The notes: generated from the letters alone by a model not told the origin. Numbered from the stretch's first letter, positions 36,002-45,932 are shown. The stretch: DNA of 50,885 bases from Alteromonadaceae bacterium (GCA_023301705.1 JALZUE010000108.1:1-50885), one strand, 5' to 3'. Numbers and translations: made by a program.

Positions 36002-37405
36002 TTATAATGCTTTTGAAATATCTTCAACAGATGCTTTAGCATCGCCAAATAACATTTGTGTGTTTTCTTTAAAGAATAATGGGTTTTGTACGCCCGCATA
36101 CCCTGTGCTCATAGAGCGTTTGAAAACAATAACATTTTTAGCATTCCAAACTTCCAATACAGGCATACCTGCAATTGGGCTTGTTGGATCTTCTGCAGCG
36201 GCTGGGTTAACGGTATCATTTGCACCAATAACTAATACTACATCAGTTTCTGGGAAATCTTCGTTAATCTCGTCCATACCTTCAACAATGTCGTAAGGTA
36301 CTTTAGCTTCAGCTAATAATACGTTCATGTGACCTGGTAAACGACCCGCTACTGGGTGAATACCAAAACGTACTTTAACGCCTTTAGCAATTAACTTTTG
36401 TGTTAACTCATATACTGGGTATTGAGCTTGAGCAACAGCCATACCGTAACCAGGAGTAATGATTACAGAACGTGCGTTACCTAATAAGTCAGCAACAGCA
36501 TCTGCTTGAGTTTCTTTATGTTCACCGTAATCAACATCAGCATTTACTACAACGTTAGTACCAAAACCACCAGCAATTACACTGATAAATGAACGGTTCA
36601 TCGCTTTACACATAATGTAAGATAAGATAGCACCTGAAGAACCAACTAATGCACCAGTAACGATTAATAAGTCGTTACTTAACATGAAGCCGGCTGCTGC
36701 TGCTGCCCAACCTGAGTATGAGTTTAACATTGATACTACTACTGGCATATCTGCACCACCAATAGAAGCAACTAAATGCCAACCGAATACTAAAGCAATA
36801 AATGTCATTAGGTATAAATAAGAAACGCTTTCGCCGTTGCCTTGAACAAATAACACCATGAAGATGAAACTAACAACACCTGCTGCTAAGTTCATTTTAT
36901 GACGATGAGGTAATGCTAATGCTGACGTATTAATTACACCACGTAATTTAGCAAATGCGATGATTGAACCAGTAAATGTTACTGAGCCAATGAACACACC
37001 TAAAAATACTTCAACTAAATGAATATTTAATTTTATTTGTGCTTCATCTGTCATTACTAATGCATGATGACCTAATTCAAAGTAGCTGTTATAACCAACT
37101 AACACTGCAGCTAAACCAACGAAGCTATGAAGAATAGCAACAAGTTCAGGCATTTCAGTCATTTCAACTTTCTTTGCTAAACGTAAACCAATGATTGAAC
37201 CAATAACCATTGCGCCAATAATAATATAAACATTATCAACACGTGAATCGGCAATTGTCGCGATAAGCGCAATTGACATACCAGTAACACCGTACCAGTT
37301 ACCTGCTTCAGCTGATTCTTGTTTACTTAAACCAGACAAACTAAATATAAACAATAATGCTGCGACTAAATATGCGGCACTGATTAAGCCAGTAGAAAAT
37401 TCCAT
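36002..37405 (-). CDS. pntB: NAD(P) transhydrogenase subunit beta
   Basis: Inner-membrane subunit (467 aa) of the proton-translocating transhydrogenase that makes NADPH from NADH using the proton gradient. About nine membrane segments fill residues 1-265. The NADP(H)-binding domain III follows, with [21 protein letters not shown] and [15 protein letters not shown] perfect AGGAGG lies 5 nt before ATG 37405 and overlaps the pntA stop codon (TAGGAGG), so the two are coupled. The terminator at 35949-35977 closes the operon. Confidence 0.97.
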   Translation of the reverse strand: MEFSTGLISAAYLVAALLFIFSLSGLSKQESAEAGNWYGVTGMSIALIATIADSRVDNVYIIIGAMVIGSIIGLRLAKKVEMTEMPELVAILHSFVGLAAVLVGYNSYFELGHHALVMTDEAQIKLNIHLVEVFLGVFIGSVTFTGSIIAFAKLRGVINTSALALPHRHKMNLAAGVVSFIFMVLFVQGNGESVSYLYLMTFIALVFGWHLVASIGGADMPVVVSMLNSYSGWAAAAAGFMLSNDLLIVTGALVGSSGAILSYIMCKAMNRSFISVIAGGFGTNVVVNADVDYGEHKETQADAVADLLGNARSVIITPGYGMAVAQAQYPVYELTQKLIAKGVKVRFGIHPVAGRLPGHMNVLLAEAKVPYDIVEGMDEINEDFPETDVVLVIGANDTVNPAAAEDPTSPIAGMPVLEVWNAKNVIVFKRSMSTGYAGVQNPLFFKENTQMLFGDAKASVEDISKAL

Positions 37406-37414
37406 CAGGGCCTC

Positions 37415-38944
37415 CTATTTACGGAACATTTTTAACATACGGTTAGTAACAACAAAGCCACCAACGATGTTAATTGTAGCAATGAGTATCGCAATACCCG
37501 ATAACACTTGGATAACCACGTTATCATTGCCTATTTGTAATATTGCACCTACAACGATAATGCCTGATATAGCATTAGTTACACTCATTAGAGGTGTATG
37601 TAATGAATGGCTTACGTTCCAAACAACGTTATAACCAATAACACACGCTAAAGCGAATACTGTAAAGTGTGCTAAAAAGTCTGATGGAGCTACACTAGCA
37701 ACCCATGCAAATAAACCTACACCGATAGCCATACCAATATATTTTTTGGCTGGTGATGCTGGTTCTTCTTCAACAACAGCAACTTCTGCTTTTGGCGCTT
37801 GAGCTGGTGCTGCACTGACTTGAATTGGTGGTGGTGGGAAAGTAATTTCGCCGTCTTTAACAACAGTCATGTTACGAATAACAACGTCATCAAAATCGAT
37901 ATTTACTTCGCCGTCTTTGTTAGGTGATAACAATTTAGTTAAGTTAACTAAGTTATTAGCATATAACATTGAAGCTTGGTTTGGTAAACGTGAAACTAAA
38001 TCAGTGTAACCGATAATAGTAACGCCATTAACGTTAGCAACTTTACCAGGTTCAGTTAATTCACAGTTACCACCGCCAGCAGCCGCTAAATCTACAATGA
38101 TGCTACCAGGCTTCATTGATTTAACCATTGCTTCGGTAATTAACTTAGGAGCAGGACGACCAGGGATCATCGCAGTAGTGATAATAATATCAACTTCTTC
38201 TGCTTGAGCGGCAAATAATGCCATTTCAGCGTCGATAAACGCTTTACTCATTTCTTTTGCGTAACCGTCACCAGATCCTGAATCTTCTTCTTCTTCATAA
38301 TCTAATTCAAGGAACTCAGCGCCCATACTTTCGATTTGTTCTTTTACTTCAGGACGAGTATCGAATGCACGAACAATAGCACCTAAGCTACCAGCTGTAC
38401 CGATAGCTGCTAAACCAGCAACACCAGCACCAATCACCATTACTTTTGCAGGTGGTAAGTTACCAGCAGCTGTAATTTGACCCGTTAAGAAACGACCAAA
38501 ATGATGTGTAGCTTCAACAACAGCACGGTAACCCGCGATGTTAGCCATAGAGCTTAATGCATCCATTGACTGTGAGCGTGTCATACGTGGAACCATTTCC
38601 ATGGCTAACGTAGTAATTGATTTTTGCTTAAGCGCTTCTAACAATTCAGGGCTTTGTGCAGGAGCAATGAAACTAACTAATTTAGTTCCTTCTCGCATGC
38701 TGCTAACTTCGTCTAATGTAGGCGCGTTAACTTTAAAAACAAGATCTGATTGCCAAGCTTCTGCACTATCTACAATAGTTGCTTCTGCTTCAGTGTAATC
38801 TTTATCAGCAAAACTTGCTTTTACACCTGCGTCTTTTTCTACTTTCACTGTAAAGCCAAGCTTAACAAGCGCTTTCACCGATGTTGGTGACGCAGCAACC
38901 CTGTTTTCTCCACTTAGTGATTCTTTGGGTATTCCAATTATCAT
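37415..38944 (-). CDS. pntA: NAD(P) transhydrogenase subunit alpha
   Basis: Alpha subunit (509 aa, same as E. coli). The N-terminal NAD(H)-binding domain I includes [20 protein letters not shown] (about 168-187), the [19 protein letters not shown] segment and [10 protein letters not shown] Pro/Ala/Glu-rich linker near 375-400 precedes four membrane helices forming domain II. AGGTG precedes ATG 38944. It is the first gene of pntAB; a hairpin lies in its presumed leader. Confidence 0.97.
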   Translation of the reverse strand: MIIGIPKESLSGENRVAASPTSVKALVKLGFTVKVEKDAGVKASFADKDYTEAEATIVDSAEAWQSDLVFKVNAPTLDEVSSMREGTKLVSFIAPAQSPELLEALKQKSITTLAMEMVPRMTRSQSMDALSSMANIAGYRAVVEATHHFGRFLTGQITAAGNLPPAKVMVIGAGVAGLAAIGTAGSLGAIVRAFDTRPEVKEQIESMGAEFLELDYEEEEDSGSGDGYAKEMSKAFIDAEMALFAAQAEEVDIIITTAMIPGRPAPKLITEAMVKSMKPGSIIVDLAAAGGGNCELTEPGKVANVNGVTIIGYTDLVSRLPNQASMLYANNLVNLTKLLSPNKDGEVNIDFDDVVIRNMTVVKDGEITFPPPPIQVSAAPAQAPKAEVAVVEEEPASPAKKYIGMAIGVGLFAWVASVAPSDFLAHFTVFALACVIGYNVVWNVSHSLHTPLMSVTNAISGIIVVGAILQIGNDNVVIQVLSGIAILIATINIVGGFVVTNRMLKMFRK

Positions 38945-38983
38945 ATGGCACCTATTTATAAGGATCTATTAACAAATAAATAC

Positions 38984-39004
38984 AAGAGGTGAAACTCACC
39001 TCTT
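38984..39004 (-). promoter_or_regulatory. hairpin in the presumed pntA leader
   Basis: AAGAGGTGA (38984-38992) and TCACCTCTT (38996-39004) form a perfect 9-bp stem with a 3-nt loop, 40 bp before the pntA start. The arm contains AGGTG, as does the pntA Shine-Dalgarno. It could be a leader structure that modulates translation or transcription, or an incidental terminator. Confidence 0.45.
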
Positions 39005-39054
39005 TTAAAACTATTTCGTTGTTTTAATGCTTTATTTTTACTATTCATACTTAT

Positions 39055-39075
39055 CGTCAATAACGAAAATTGACG
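39055..39075. repeat. CGTCAAT inverted repeat upstream of pntA
   Basis: CGTCAAT (39055-39061) and ATTGACG (39069-39075) are inverted copies 7 bp apart. The minus strand reads TTGACG here, a good -35, though no clear -10 follows. It may be an operator over the pntA promoter. Confidence 0.35.
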
Positions 39076-39106
39076 CATTAAGTTTGTCCGGCAGATTTAT
39101 ACCATT

Positions 39107-39171
39107 TTTCAGAGCAAATGAACATATTTAAAAGGTCTATATTATATTTTTTTGGCTATTTGCTCTAGAAA
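39107..39171. repeat. long inverted repeat in the pntA upstream gap
   Basis: AGAGCAAAT (39111-39119) and ATTTGCTCT (39158-39166) are perfect copies; TTTC and GAAA outside extend the pairing to 13 bp with one bulged A. The 38-bp loop is A/T-rich. A structured small RNA or a fold-back is possible; nothing identifies it. Confidence 0.4.
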
Positions 39172-39717
39172 ACTCATGCAATTCAACTTTTATCGCGGTA
39201 CCTGCTTTTTAATTGCATAAAAAAGACACTATTTATAAATTGACTTGTAACGAAAAAGAAATGATTAATACAAAACGTTTTTATTGAATAAAATTTATCA
39301 TTATTGCTAGTATTAACTAAAGCCACACAAAAAAAATAAACACAAAGGTTTAATATTAACAATGAGTTAAGGTAAAAAAACATAAAAATCATCAGTATAA
39401 AAAAGTAAACGATTAATCAGTGTTATTATGATGGATAGGTAGTGTGTGAACTAAGGTTTGAGTAACAGCTTTATTTTTACCGGCTTTTTTGAATGCTTTA
39501 TTATAAAATATACCAACGAAGTGTTTTTACAATTATCCTAACAACCTGCATTAGCAAAAGCCCAAAGCATGAGCATTTGAACAAAACTAAAAACAAAACA
39601 CTTAATATATTGATTTTAAATAAATAAAAAAAGAATTTACTGTAAAAAAATCGAATAAATGCTTTCTTGTAACGATAAAAAACTCATACATTAAAACAAC
39701 AAAAATAGTGTGTTGAA

Positions 39718-40215
39718 TCAATTTTCGTCATTTAGTGGCCATAAAACGATATAATCTTCAAAATCTTCAACAGACACTTCGTTATCTTTAACCACTTTTC
39801 CTCGAATAGACATACCTGATTTATGCATTGCAGATTTTTTACCTCTATTTAACAAAGGATGCCATGAGGCTAAACCTCGACCTTCTTTAAGTCGCCTGTA
39901 AGCACAACTAGGTGGCATAAAGAATACATCATCAATATTTTCTTGCGTTAAGCGAACACAATCAGGCACTAAGGTTGTACGTTTTGAATATTGTGTGCAA
40001 TCACCTGTTTTATCATTCACTAAGTAGCAAGCAATACTTGAATACAACATTTCCTCATCATCTTTGATATGTGTTGTAGGCTGTAACTCAGTTTCATCAT
40101 CAATAAATTTATGCAAGCAACACTTTGCACAACCATCACATAATGATTCCCATTCGCTGCGGGTCATCTCTTCTAATGTTTTAGCTTCCCAAAAAGCAGG
40201 TGTTGAATGTGTCAT
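39718..40215 (-). CDS. ycgN: YcgN family cysteine-cluster protein (UPF0260)
   Basis: A 165-residue protein of the UPF0260/zinc- or iron-binding cysteine-cluster group. The N-terminal CDGCAKCCL (about 27-35) is followed by isolated cysteines in IACYLVN, GDCTQYS, PDCVRL and PSCAYRRL, a set expected to bind a metal or Fe-S cluster. Function is unknown. It lies 45 bp downstream of the mltB-like gene, in the order ycgN-mltB-ycgL-rnd that is common in this group. Confidence 0.92.
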   Translation of the reverse strand: MTHSTPAFWEAKTLEEMTRSEWESLCDGCAKCCLHKFIDDETELQPTTHIKDDEEMLYSSIACYLVNDKTGDCTQYSKRTTLVPDCVRLTQENIDDVFFMPPSCAYRRLKEGRGLASWHPLLNRGKKSAMHKSGMSIRGKVVKDNEVSVEDFEDYIVLWPLNDEN

Positions 40216-40260
40216 AAATCGGGTTCTATTAATAAATCAATTGAAGCATCAAATGAACGC

Positions 40261-41319
40261 TTATTGAATAGGTGGAAATTTAATGCGATCAGATAAATGA
40301 CCAACAGAACTTACAAAGTAATAAGAAAGGTTCCAGTGCATTAAGCTTTTATAATTATCGTAAGCAAGGTATGCACGCCCTTCTATATCGTCAGGAAATA
40401 CCAAAGCCGCTGTAATATCTACATTGGGTAAGTCAGTACCATCTGTTCGTCTAATACCTAGTGCTTGCCAGTTCTGTAAAGGCTGTTCTTTTTCTTGCCA
40501 AGCTTTTAACCAATTTTTACGACTGCCTGTGCGTTGAGGTATTGCTAAAGACGTATCAAAACCCTCTGGTAACTTAACTTGTCTACCCCAGGTTAATTGA
40601 TCATTCCAACCTTCCTGCTTTAAATAGTTAGCCATTGACGAAAACACATCTGCATAATTGGTCCATATATCTTTTTTACCGTCGCTATCACCATCAATCG
40701 CATAAGCTAAAAATGAAGTCGGCATAAATTGATTTTGCCCCATGGCTCCAGCCCATGAGCCTTTAAATTTCTCTAATGGGATATGGCCTTGTTGTAGAAT
40801 TGATAATGCAGCCCAAAGTTCACTTTGGAAAAAACTACGACGTCGACCTTCATAAGCCAATGTCGACAATGCTGAAATAACACTATAACCGCCTGTAAAC
40901 TTACCAAAGTTAGTTTCTAAGCCCCATAAAGCGACAATAAAACGTGGCTGAACACCAAACTCCATACCAATATTTTGTAATAACTCTTCATGTTCTTTAT
41001 AAAGCTTTCGTGCTTTATCTATTTTCCACTGTGGAACTCTTTTCGGTAAATAGGTATCAAGTGTTTCAACATTTTCAGGCTGATTACGATCTGCTTTTAC
41101 TGCTCGTTTATGAAATTTTACGTTAGCAAAGCTTTCATCAAGAAAATCTTGAGAGAAACCTTTATCAAGCGATTCTTTTTTAAACTGCGTAATAAACTCT
41201 TTAAACCCTGCTTCAGTTAATTCTTCAGCAAAAGCTAATGATGAGAATGTGCATAAAATTAACACTGCACTTATTGTTTTGAATGACCTAATACGTAAAA
41301 ATTTTATCAACATGTCCAT
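40261..41319 (-). CDS. lytic murein transglycosylase, MltB-like
   Basis: A 352-residue exported peptidoglycan lyase that cleaves between MurNAc and GlcNAc to give 1,6-anhydro ends. The signal peptide ends near SLAFA-EELTE, without a lipobox, so it is soluble rather than lipidated like E. coli MltB. The catalytic Glu lies in WGLETNFG, followed by the family motif GSWAGAMGQNQFMPTSF. There is no C-terminal peptidoglycan-binding repeat. The frame opens at a TTG (41328), but ATG 41319 with AGG about 9 nt upstream is preferred; ATG 41313 is another option. Confidence 0.9.
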   Translation of the reverse strand: MDMLIKFLRIRSFKTISAVLILCTFSSLAFAEELTEAGFKEFITQFKKESLDKGFSQDFLDESFANVKFHKRAVKADRNQPENVETLDTYLPKRVPQWKIDKARKLYKEHEELLQNIGMEFGVQPRFIVALWGLETNFGKFTGGYSVISALSTLAYEGRRRSFFQSELWAALSILQQGHIPLEKFKGSWAGAMGQNQFMPTSFLAYAIDGDSDGKKDIWTNYADVFSSMANYLKQEGWNDQLTWGRQVKLPEGFDTSLAIPQRTGSRKNWLKAWQEKEQPLQNWQALGIRRTDGTDLPNVDITAALVFPDDIEGRAYLAYDNYKSLMHWNLSYYFVSSVGHLSDRIKFPPIQ

Positions 41320-41345
41320 ATTAAACAACCTATTAGTAATATAAT

Positions 41346-41645
41346 TTAAGTTTTATCTATTTCGCCAGCTCGTTTCAGCTTTTGTTGTTTTCTGTGCTCT
41401 ACCAATAAATCTTCTTCTGGTGGAGATAACTGTAAATAATAGCCTTGCTGCGTCAATTGTTGTTTGACTTTATTTATATCTGAAAATGCCAATTTATCTT
41501 GTTTCGCTAAATTAATCATACTAATCAACTGAGGTGAACCAAAGGTAGTTAATAAACCATCAGGTACCGAAGAAAAATCATTTCTTTTATTAACAAATAA
41601 ATAGGTTAATTTTTTCTTTGGGCTTTTATATACAGCACATAACAT
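41346..41645 (-). CDS. ycgL: YcgL domain protein
   Basis: A 99-residue protein of the YcgL family, a small alpha/beta fold of unknown function. Recognisable segments are MLCAVYKSPKKKLTYLFV at the start, VPDGLLTTFG in the middle and GYYLQLSPPEEDLL near the end. It precedes the mltB-like gene by 26 bp (to its ATG) and follows rnd after 123 bp. Confidence 0.92.
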   Translation of the reverse strand: MLCAVYKSPKKKLTYLFVNKRNDFSSVPDGLLTTFGSPQLISMINLAKQDKLAFSDINKVKQQLTQQGYYLQLSPPEEDLLVEHRKQQKLKRAGEIDKT

Positions 41646-41768
41646 AACAATGCCTTATTCATTTAATGAAGCACAGTTGAGTAACAATGTGTTTCGTTGT
41701 TTTAATTTTGAATCGTAATGGCTTTCATCTAAAAAGCCGCCATATTATATGACGTCACCATGTAAATA

Positions 41769-42908
41769 TTACGAAGTTTGAAACTTCTTATTTGCAAGCT
41801 CAGTCAGTGGCCCTAAGGTAATAGCTTTACGCCAACCATTTAATAAATCTACCGATGCTTCGTCGACTTGATTAATATGATAATAAAAGCTCAAATATTG
41901 ATTGATTTGTTTTTTTGATGCTACATTTTCAATTTTAAGTTCGGCTTGTTCAGCTAACACAGTTAATACTGACTTCACTACTTTAAATGCTTGCTTATAA
42001 CCAGGGTACTGATCTAATCGCTCAATACGCTTAGGGTGTTCTTGTGATGGTGCTTGAGAGGCTTGTTTAATCACATTCAACATTGCTTTACCTTTATGAC
42101 GAATATCAAGTACTTCTGCACCTTCAATAACTGACATATCACTCATATTATTTGGGTTGTTTTGAGCCAGTGCAATTAACGTATTATCTTTTGCAATAAA
42201 GCTTAATGGGAGATCACGCTTTTTTGCTTGATCATAACGCCAAGCGGCTAAATACTGTAAACGGTTCAATTGTACTGATGAGAGCTTACTAGCCATTTTA
42301 ACATTCAAATATAATCGGTTAACATTAAGAGCCGTGAATTTACGTTCAATCATTTTTTGGCTTTCTTCTTTAATCGCAGGTAGCCAAGGTGTTTGAGCAA
42401 TATCACTAAATAATAAAGGCGCTAATTTAAATAAATATTCAACATCAGCTGAAGCATATGTACATTGTTTTTCTGTCAGTGGTCGCTTTGTCCAATCAGT
42501 GCGAGATTCCGACTTATCGAGCTCAATTGATAAATAATGATTCACCATAAAGGCATAACCCACAGAAATACCATGACCTAAAAATGCCATAATAATTTGT
42601 GTATCAATGAGGTTGACGGGTTTACACTGACCAGAATGTAAGAATACTTCTAAGTCTTCAGAACAAGCATGTAACAGCTTTAATATATTTGGGTTTTCCA
42701 TTAATGCCCAAAAAGGCGTTAAGTCATCAATGGTGATAGGGTCAATTAAAGCAACAACATTGCCATCTGAGACCTGTAATAAACCTAACCGAGGATATAA
42801 CGTTCTTGTTCTTACGAATTCAGTATCTATTGCCAACATATCTGCTTTTTCAAGTTGTTGGCATAACGCTTCTAATGCTTGCGCATCACTAATAAATAAA
42901 TGTTGCAA
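41769..42908 (-). CDS. rnd: ribonuclease D
   Basis: A 3-prime-to-5-prime exoribonuclease involved in tRNA maturation (379 aa; E. coli 375). The DEDD catalytic set is visible: D28 and E30 in AIDTEFVRTRTLYPRLGLLQ, D85 in HACSEDLEVF, and Y151/D155 in YASADVEYL. One HRDC domain follows at about 210-285. The start is TTG at 42908 with AGGGTG just upstream. E. coli rnd is also known to start with UUG, so the weak start is conserved and probably limits expression. Confidence 0.96.
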   Translation of the reverse strand: MQHLFISDAQALEALCQQLEKADMLAIDTEFVRTRTLYPRLGLLQVSDGNVVALIDPITIDDLTPFWALMENPNILKLLHACSEDLEVFLHSGQCKPVNLIDTQIIMAFLGHGISVGYAFMVNHYLSIELDKSESRTDWTKRPLTEKQCTYASADVEYLFKLAPLLFSDIAQTPWLPAIKEESQKMIERKFTALNVNRLYLNVKMASKLSSVQLNRLQYLAAWRYDQAKKRDLPLSFIAKDNTLIALAQNNPNNMSDMSVIEGAEVLDIRHKGKAMLNVIKQASQAPSQEHPKRIERLDQYPGYKQAFKVVKSVLTVLAEQAELKIENVASKKQINQYLSFYYHINQVDEASVDLLNGWRKAITLGPLTELANKKFQTS

Positions 42909-42944
42909 TTGACACCCTAATCATTAATCGTTGCAATAAATGCA

Positions 42945-43808
42945 CTAGTTACGTTTACGACGATTTGTTTGTTGGCTACGCACATGATGTTTTTTAACAC
43001 TTCGACGAATTCTTCTGCTTTTAGCATTATCAATCGCTTTTTCATCAACTTTAACTTTTGATTGTGTTTCTGGCGCTAGCTCTACTAATTGTCTAAAGTA
43101 GTTAACTTCTTTTAGGCCAAGCTCGGTCCAACCACCCAGCGGTAATTGACGTGGCATATGCATATCGCCATAACGCACGCGAATAAGGCGGCTCACTTGT
43201 ACTTCTTGGCTTTCCCATAAACGACGCACTTCACGATTACGTCCTTCAGTAAGCACTACGTGAAACCAATGGTTTCTACCTTCACCGCCACGATAAATAA
43301 TTTGATTAAATTTAGCAGGGCCATCTTCTAATTTTACGCCATGACGTAAACGTTGAAGCATAGCTTCATCTACTTCGCCAAATACACGTACGGCATATTC
43401 GCGTTCAACTTTACGAGATGGGTGCATTAATCGGTTGGCTAATTCACCATCAGTAGTGAAAATCAACATGCCAGAAGTATTTATGTCTAAACGGCCTACC
43501 GCTACCCACCTGCCGCCTTCTAAAGGGGGAAGCCTGTCAAAAACGGTAGGTCTTCCTTCAGGATCTTTACGTGTACACATTTCGCCTTCGGGTTTGTTGT
43601 ACACTAACACGCGACAAAAATCGTTTGCCGCTGCAGTTATCTTAACATTGTGACCATCAATACGTATTTGTTCAGTACCTTCAACACGATCACCTAAATA
43701 GGCAACCTTGCCATCAACACTAACACGACCCGCACTAATAAAGGTTTCCATTTCACGGCGTGAACCTTTACCTGCTCGAGCGAGAACTTTTTGTAATTTT
43801 TCTGACAT
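42945..43808 (-). CDS. rluB: 23S rRNA pseudouridine(2605) synthase
   Basis: Makes pseudouridine 2605 in 23S rRNA. The N-terminal S4 domain (about 1-55, [20 protein letters not shown]) binds RNA; the RsuA/RluB-type catalytic core has the nucleophile Asp108 in [11 protein letters not shown]. The C-terminal 30 residues are rich in Arg and Lys. The length of 287 is in the family range. It is part of the conserved rluB-yciO-rnm block divergent from trp. Confidence 0.95.
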   Translation of the reverse strand: MSEKLQKVLARAGKGSRREMETFISAGRVSVDGKVAYLGDRVEGTEQIRIDGHNVKITAAANDFCRVLVYNKPEGEMCTRKDPEGRPTVFDRLPPLEGGRWVAVGRLDINTSGMLIFTTDGELANRLMHPSRKVEREYAVRVFGEVDEAMLQRLRHGVKLEDGPAKFNQIIYRGGEGRNHWFHVVLTEGRNREVRRLWESQEVQVSRLIRVRYGDMHMPRQLPLGGWTELGLKEVNYFRQLVELAPETQSKVKVDEKAIDNAKSRRIRRSVKKHHVRSQQTNRRKRN

Positions 43809-44050
43809 TGGTATAAAACTCTTGTCCGTCAGTAGATACTCTGCTGACTCTAAAATTGAATAATGATTAGTTCAAATACATGAATTAATTCGTATGCTTG
43901 CTACTATTTAACAATATAATGCGGTTGAATACGTAACACTTTATAAAGTATGTGCATCAATTATAACGCGACTAACGCTAACAGGCACGTAAATCGTGTT
44001 AAATATCGAAAAAACCTCAACTTCTAAAAAAGTAATGAAAGCATATCAAG

Positions 44051-44671
44051 CTAATTAAATGGTGAAATATCACCTTCACCTTCACGTAAGACAGTGACAT
44101 CGCCTTCTGAAAAATCAATAACACTGGTCGGTTTTTCACCTAAATAGCCGCCATTTAAAATCACTTCAACATGCCGTTCAAGAATATCTCGAATATGCTC
44201 AGGATCGTATTCTGCCATTGTTTGATCTGGCATAATTAAGGTGGTTGAAATAAGTGGTTCGTTTAATTCCGTTAACAAGGCCTGTGCAATATTATTATTA
44301 GGAATACGAATACCGATAGTTTTTTTCTTAGGGTTTAATAATCGTTTTGGTACTTCTTTCGTGCCTTTAAAAATGAATGTATACGGCCCAGGCGTATTAT
44401 TTTTGATTAAACGAAAAGCAACATTATCAACATTGGCATATTCAGATAACTCAGATAAATCTCTACATACCAAAGCAAAATCATGATCCATCGTTATTTG
44501 ACGAATTTGGCAAATACGCTCTAACGCTTTTTTATCACCTATTTGACAACCAAGTGCGTAACCTGAATCGGTTGGGTAAACGACAATACCACCGCGATGA
44601 ATAATCTCAACGGCTTGTTTAATTAAGCGTACTTGCGGGTTGTCTGGGTGAACATAAAAAAACTGACTCAC
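44051..44671 (-). CDS. yciO: YciO-like Sua5/YrdC family protein
   Basis: A 206-residue YrdC-domain protein. The opening GGIVVYPTDSGYALGCQIG is the YciO version of the nucleotide-binding motif, followed by NNTPGPYTFIFKGTKEVP and GIRIPNN. Relatives make threonylcarbamoyl-AMP for tRNA t6A, but YciO in E. coli is not the main enzyme, so the exact activity is open. The start is GTG 44671, supported by AGGA 7 nt upstream; no in-frame ATG is near. Confidence 0.92.
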   Translation of the reverse strand: MSQFFYVHPDNPQVRLIKQAVEIIHRGGIVVYPTDSGYALGCQIGDKKALERICQIRQITMDHDFALVCRDLSELSEYANVDNVAFRLIKNNTPGPYTFIFKGTKEVPKRLLNPKKKTIGIRIPNNNIAQALLTELNEPLISTTLIMPDQTMAEYDPEHIRDILERHVEVILNGGYLGEKPTSVIDFSEGDVTVLREGEGDISPFN

Positions 44672-44750
44672 GATAAAGTCCTATAAATGTTAGTAAATAC
44701 TGTTATGTCGAAGTGAAATATAGTGATCCACTTTATATGTAAAAGAAGCA

Positions 44751-45611
44751 TTAAAATAATTCCCATATAGGTTTGCAACCTTCTGGTAATGTTAAATTTC
44801 GGCCTAAATCACTCCACCTGCTAGGGTAATGAAAGTCACTGCCCATTGATGCATGTAATTCATACTCATGACAATAAGAAAGCATTAAACGCTTTTGATC
44901 TGGGCTCATTTGTGGCAATACAATTTCAAGGCCATCACCTTGTGCTTCTTTAAATTGTACCACTAATTTTCTCAGCCACTTTCCTGATAAATCATAACGA
45001 ACAGGATGTGCAATCACAGCAACACCACCTGCTGAATGAATGACACTAACCGCTTCTTCAATAGAGCACCATTGTGGTTTAACGAAAGCGCGTTTACCTT
45101 TACCGATATATTTATCAAAAGCACCCTGTAAATGCGTCACTTTGCCTTCAGCAAGTAGTATTTGTGCGAAGTGCGAACGTGTAATACTGCCTTCACCAGC
45201 CAATGCTTTAGCTTTAGTATAAATACCTTCAACACCACACTTTTCTAATTTTTCACCCATAGATGTTGCACGCAACTCTCTGGCAGCTTGCTGTGATTGA
45301 ATCAAATCAATTAACGCACCGTTTTTTTCATCAATATTTAACCCAACAATATGAATATCAAAACCATGCCAACTCGTTGATAGCTCAATACCATTTACCA
45401 GAGTGATGGGTAATTCTTTTTCATTAATATGTTGCTGCGCTATTGATAAACCAGCCGTTGAATCGTGATCGGTAATTGCTAAGACATCAAGCTGAAAATT
45501 CACAGCACGGTCAATTAACTCTGAAGGTGATAGTTTTCCATCAGAACAATTAGTATGACTGTGAAAATCAATACGGCAATTAGCAAATTTATTTAAAACA
45601 GAGGTTGACAT
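44751..45611 (-). CDS. rnm: PHP-domain 5'-3' exoribonuclease Rnm (RNase AM, formerly YciV/TrpH)
   Basis: A 286-residue PHP metallohydrolase that acts on 3',5'-bisphosphonucleotides and trims the 5-prime ends of rRNAs in E. coli. Metal-binding motifs are FHSHTNCSDGKLSP (H17, H19, D24), ITDHDSTAG (D48, H49, D50), VIAHPVRYD and MGSDFHYP. The frame opens at a TTG (45620); ATG 45611 is preferred on codon type, though neither has a good Shine-Dalgarno. It is divergent from the trp leader, as in enteric bacteria. Confidence 0.93.
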   Translation of the reverse strand: MSTSVLNKFANCRIDFHSHTNCSDGKLSPSELIDRAVNFQLDVLAITDHDSTAGLSIAQQHINEKELPITLVNGIELSTSWHGFDIHIVGLNIDEKNGALIDLIQSQQAARELRATSMGEKLEKCGVEGIYTKAKALAGEGSITRSHFAQILLAEGKVTHLQGAFDKYIGKGKRAFVKPQWCSIEEAVSVIHSAGGVAVIAHPVRYDLSGKWLRKLVVQFKEAQGDGLEIVLPQMSPDQKRLMLSYCHEYELHASMGSDFHYPSRWSDLGRNLTLPEGCKPIWELF

Positions 45612-45666
45612 AAAGACCAAATTACGGTTTTCTATAGGGGCTAAGTTGAGTTTACTTTGATTCTTA

Positions 45667-45676
45667 GTATTAATAC
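45667..45676. promoter_or_regulatory. palindrome in the rnm/trp promoter region
   Basis: GTATTAATAC is a perfect 10-bp palindrome 64 bp before trpL, near possible -35 hexamers TTTACT (45651) and TTGATT (45657). It lacks the CTAG core of the enteric TrpR operator, so operator function is uncertain. Confidence 0.25.
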
Positions 45677-45739
45677 AGCGCTAACGAAATAATGCGCTTC
45701 AAATATTCATAAAAATACGCAATAGCAATAGGTAAAACC

Positions 45740-45796
45740 ATGGTTGTAACTTCACAACAAATGAACATTATATGGTGGTGGCATAACTCTACATAA
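45740..45796 (+). CDS. trpL: trp operon leader peptide
   Basis: An 18-codon frame, MVVTSQQMNIIWWWHNST, with three consecutive TGG codons at 45773-45781. AGG lies 7 nt before ATG 45740; an internal ATG at 45761 would give an 11-residue peptide. The stop at 45794 falls where a ribosome would mask the attenuator 1:2 region. Ribosome stalling at the Trp codons when charged tRNA-Trp is scarce would allow transcription of trpE onward. Confidence 0.92.
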   Translation: MVVTSQQMNIIWWWHNST

Positions 45797-45859
45797 GTGG
45801 GTTATGAGATTTGCATGCGTGCAAAAAATTCTACAAACCCGCTTTTAGCGGGTTTTTTT
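45782..45859 (+). promoter_or_regulatory. trp transcription attenuator
   Basis: All alternative stems can be seen. Region 1:2 is CATAACTC (45782-45789) with GGGTTATG (45799-45806), one G-T wobble. The antiterminator is GTGGGTT (45797-45803) with AACCCGC (45836-45842). The terminator is AAACCCGC (45835-45842) with GCGGGTTT (45848-45855), then Ts to 45859. A small extra stem, TTGCA/TGCAA (45811-45824), sits between. Confidence 0.9.
45835..45859 (+). terminator. attenuator terminator hairpin of the trp operon
   Basis: An 8-bp GC-rich stem with loop TTTTA followed by seven Ts (45853-45859). It is mutually exclusive with the antiterminator pairing described for the attenuator. Confidence 0.92.
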
Positions 45860-45932
45860 ATGTTAAATCGTTAAAAAAGTAAAAGATAACACAAGAAAAA
45901 CTATCAAAAACACAGCAGAAAAAGTAAAATTT

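Larger units (their letters stand above)
38945..39717. other. 773-bp gap with no gene upstream of pntA
   Basis: Both flanking genes run leftward, so the gap holds the pntA promoter and the ycgN 3-prime end. It is strongly A/T-rich and has no convincing coding frame; one 69-codon frame at 39183-39392 is low complexity with no ribosome site. Three inverted repeats are listed separately (38984-39004, 39055-39075, 39107-39171). The stretch 39172-39717 shows nothing clear. Confidence 0.55.

Noticed and set aside
39183-39392. 69-codon minus-strand frame in the pntA upstream gap
   Set aside because: Phe/Leu-rich product of A/T-rich DNA, no ribosome site, no family resemblance, and it overlaps non-coding-looking sequence.
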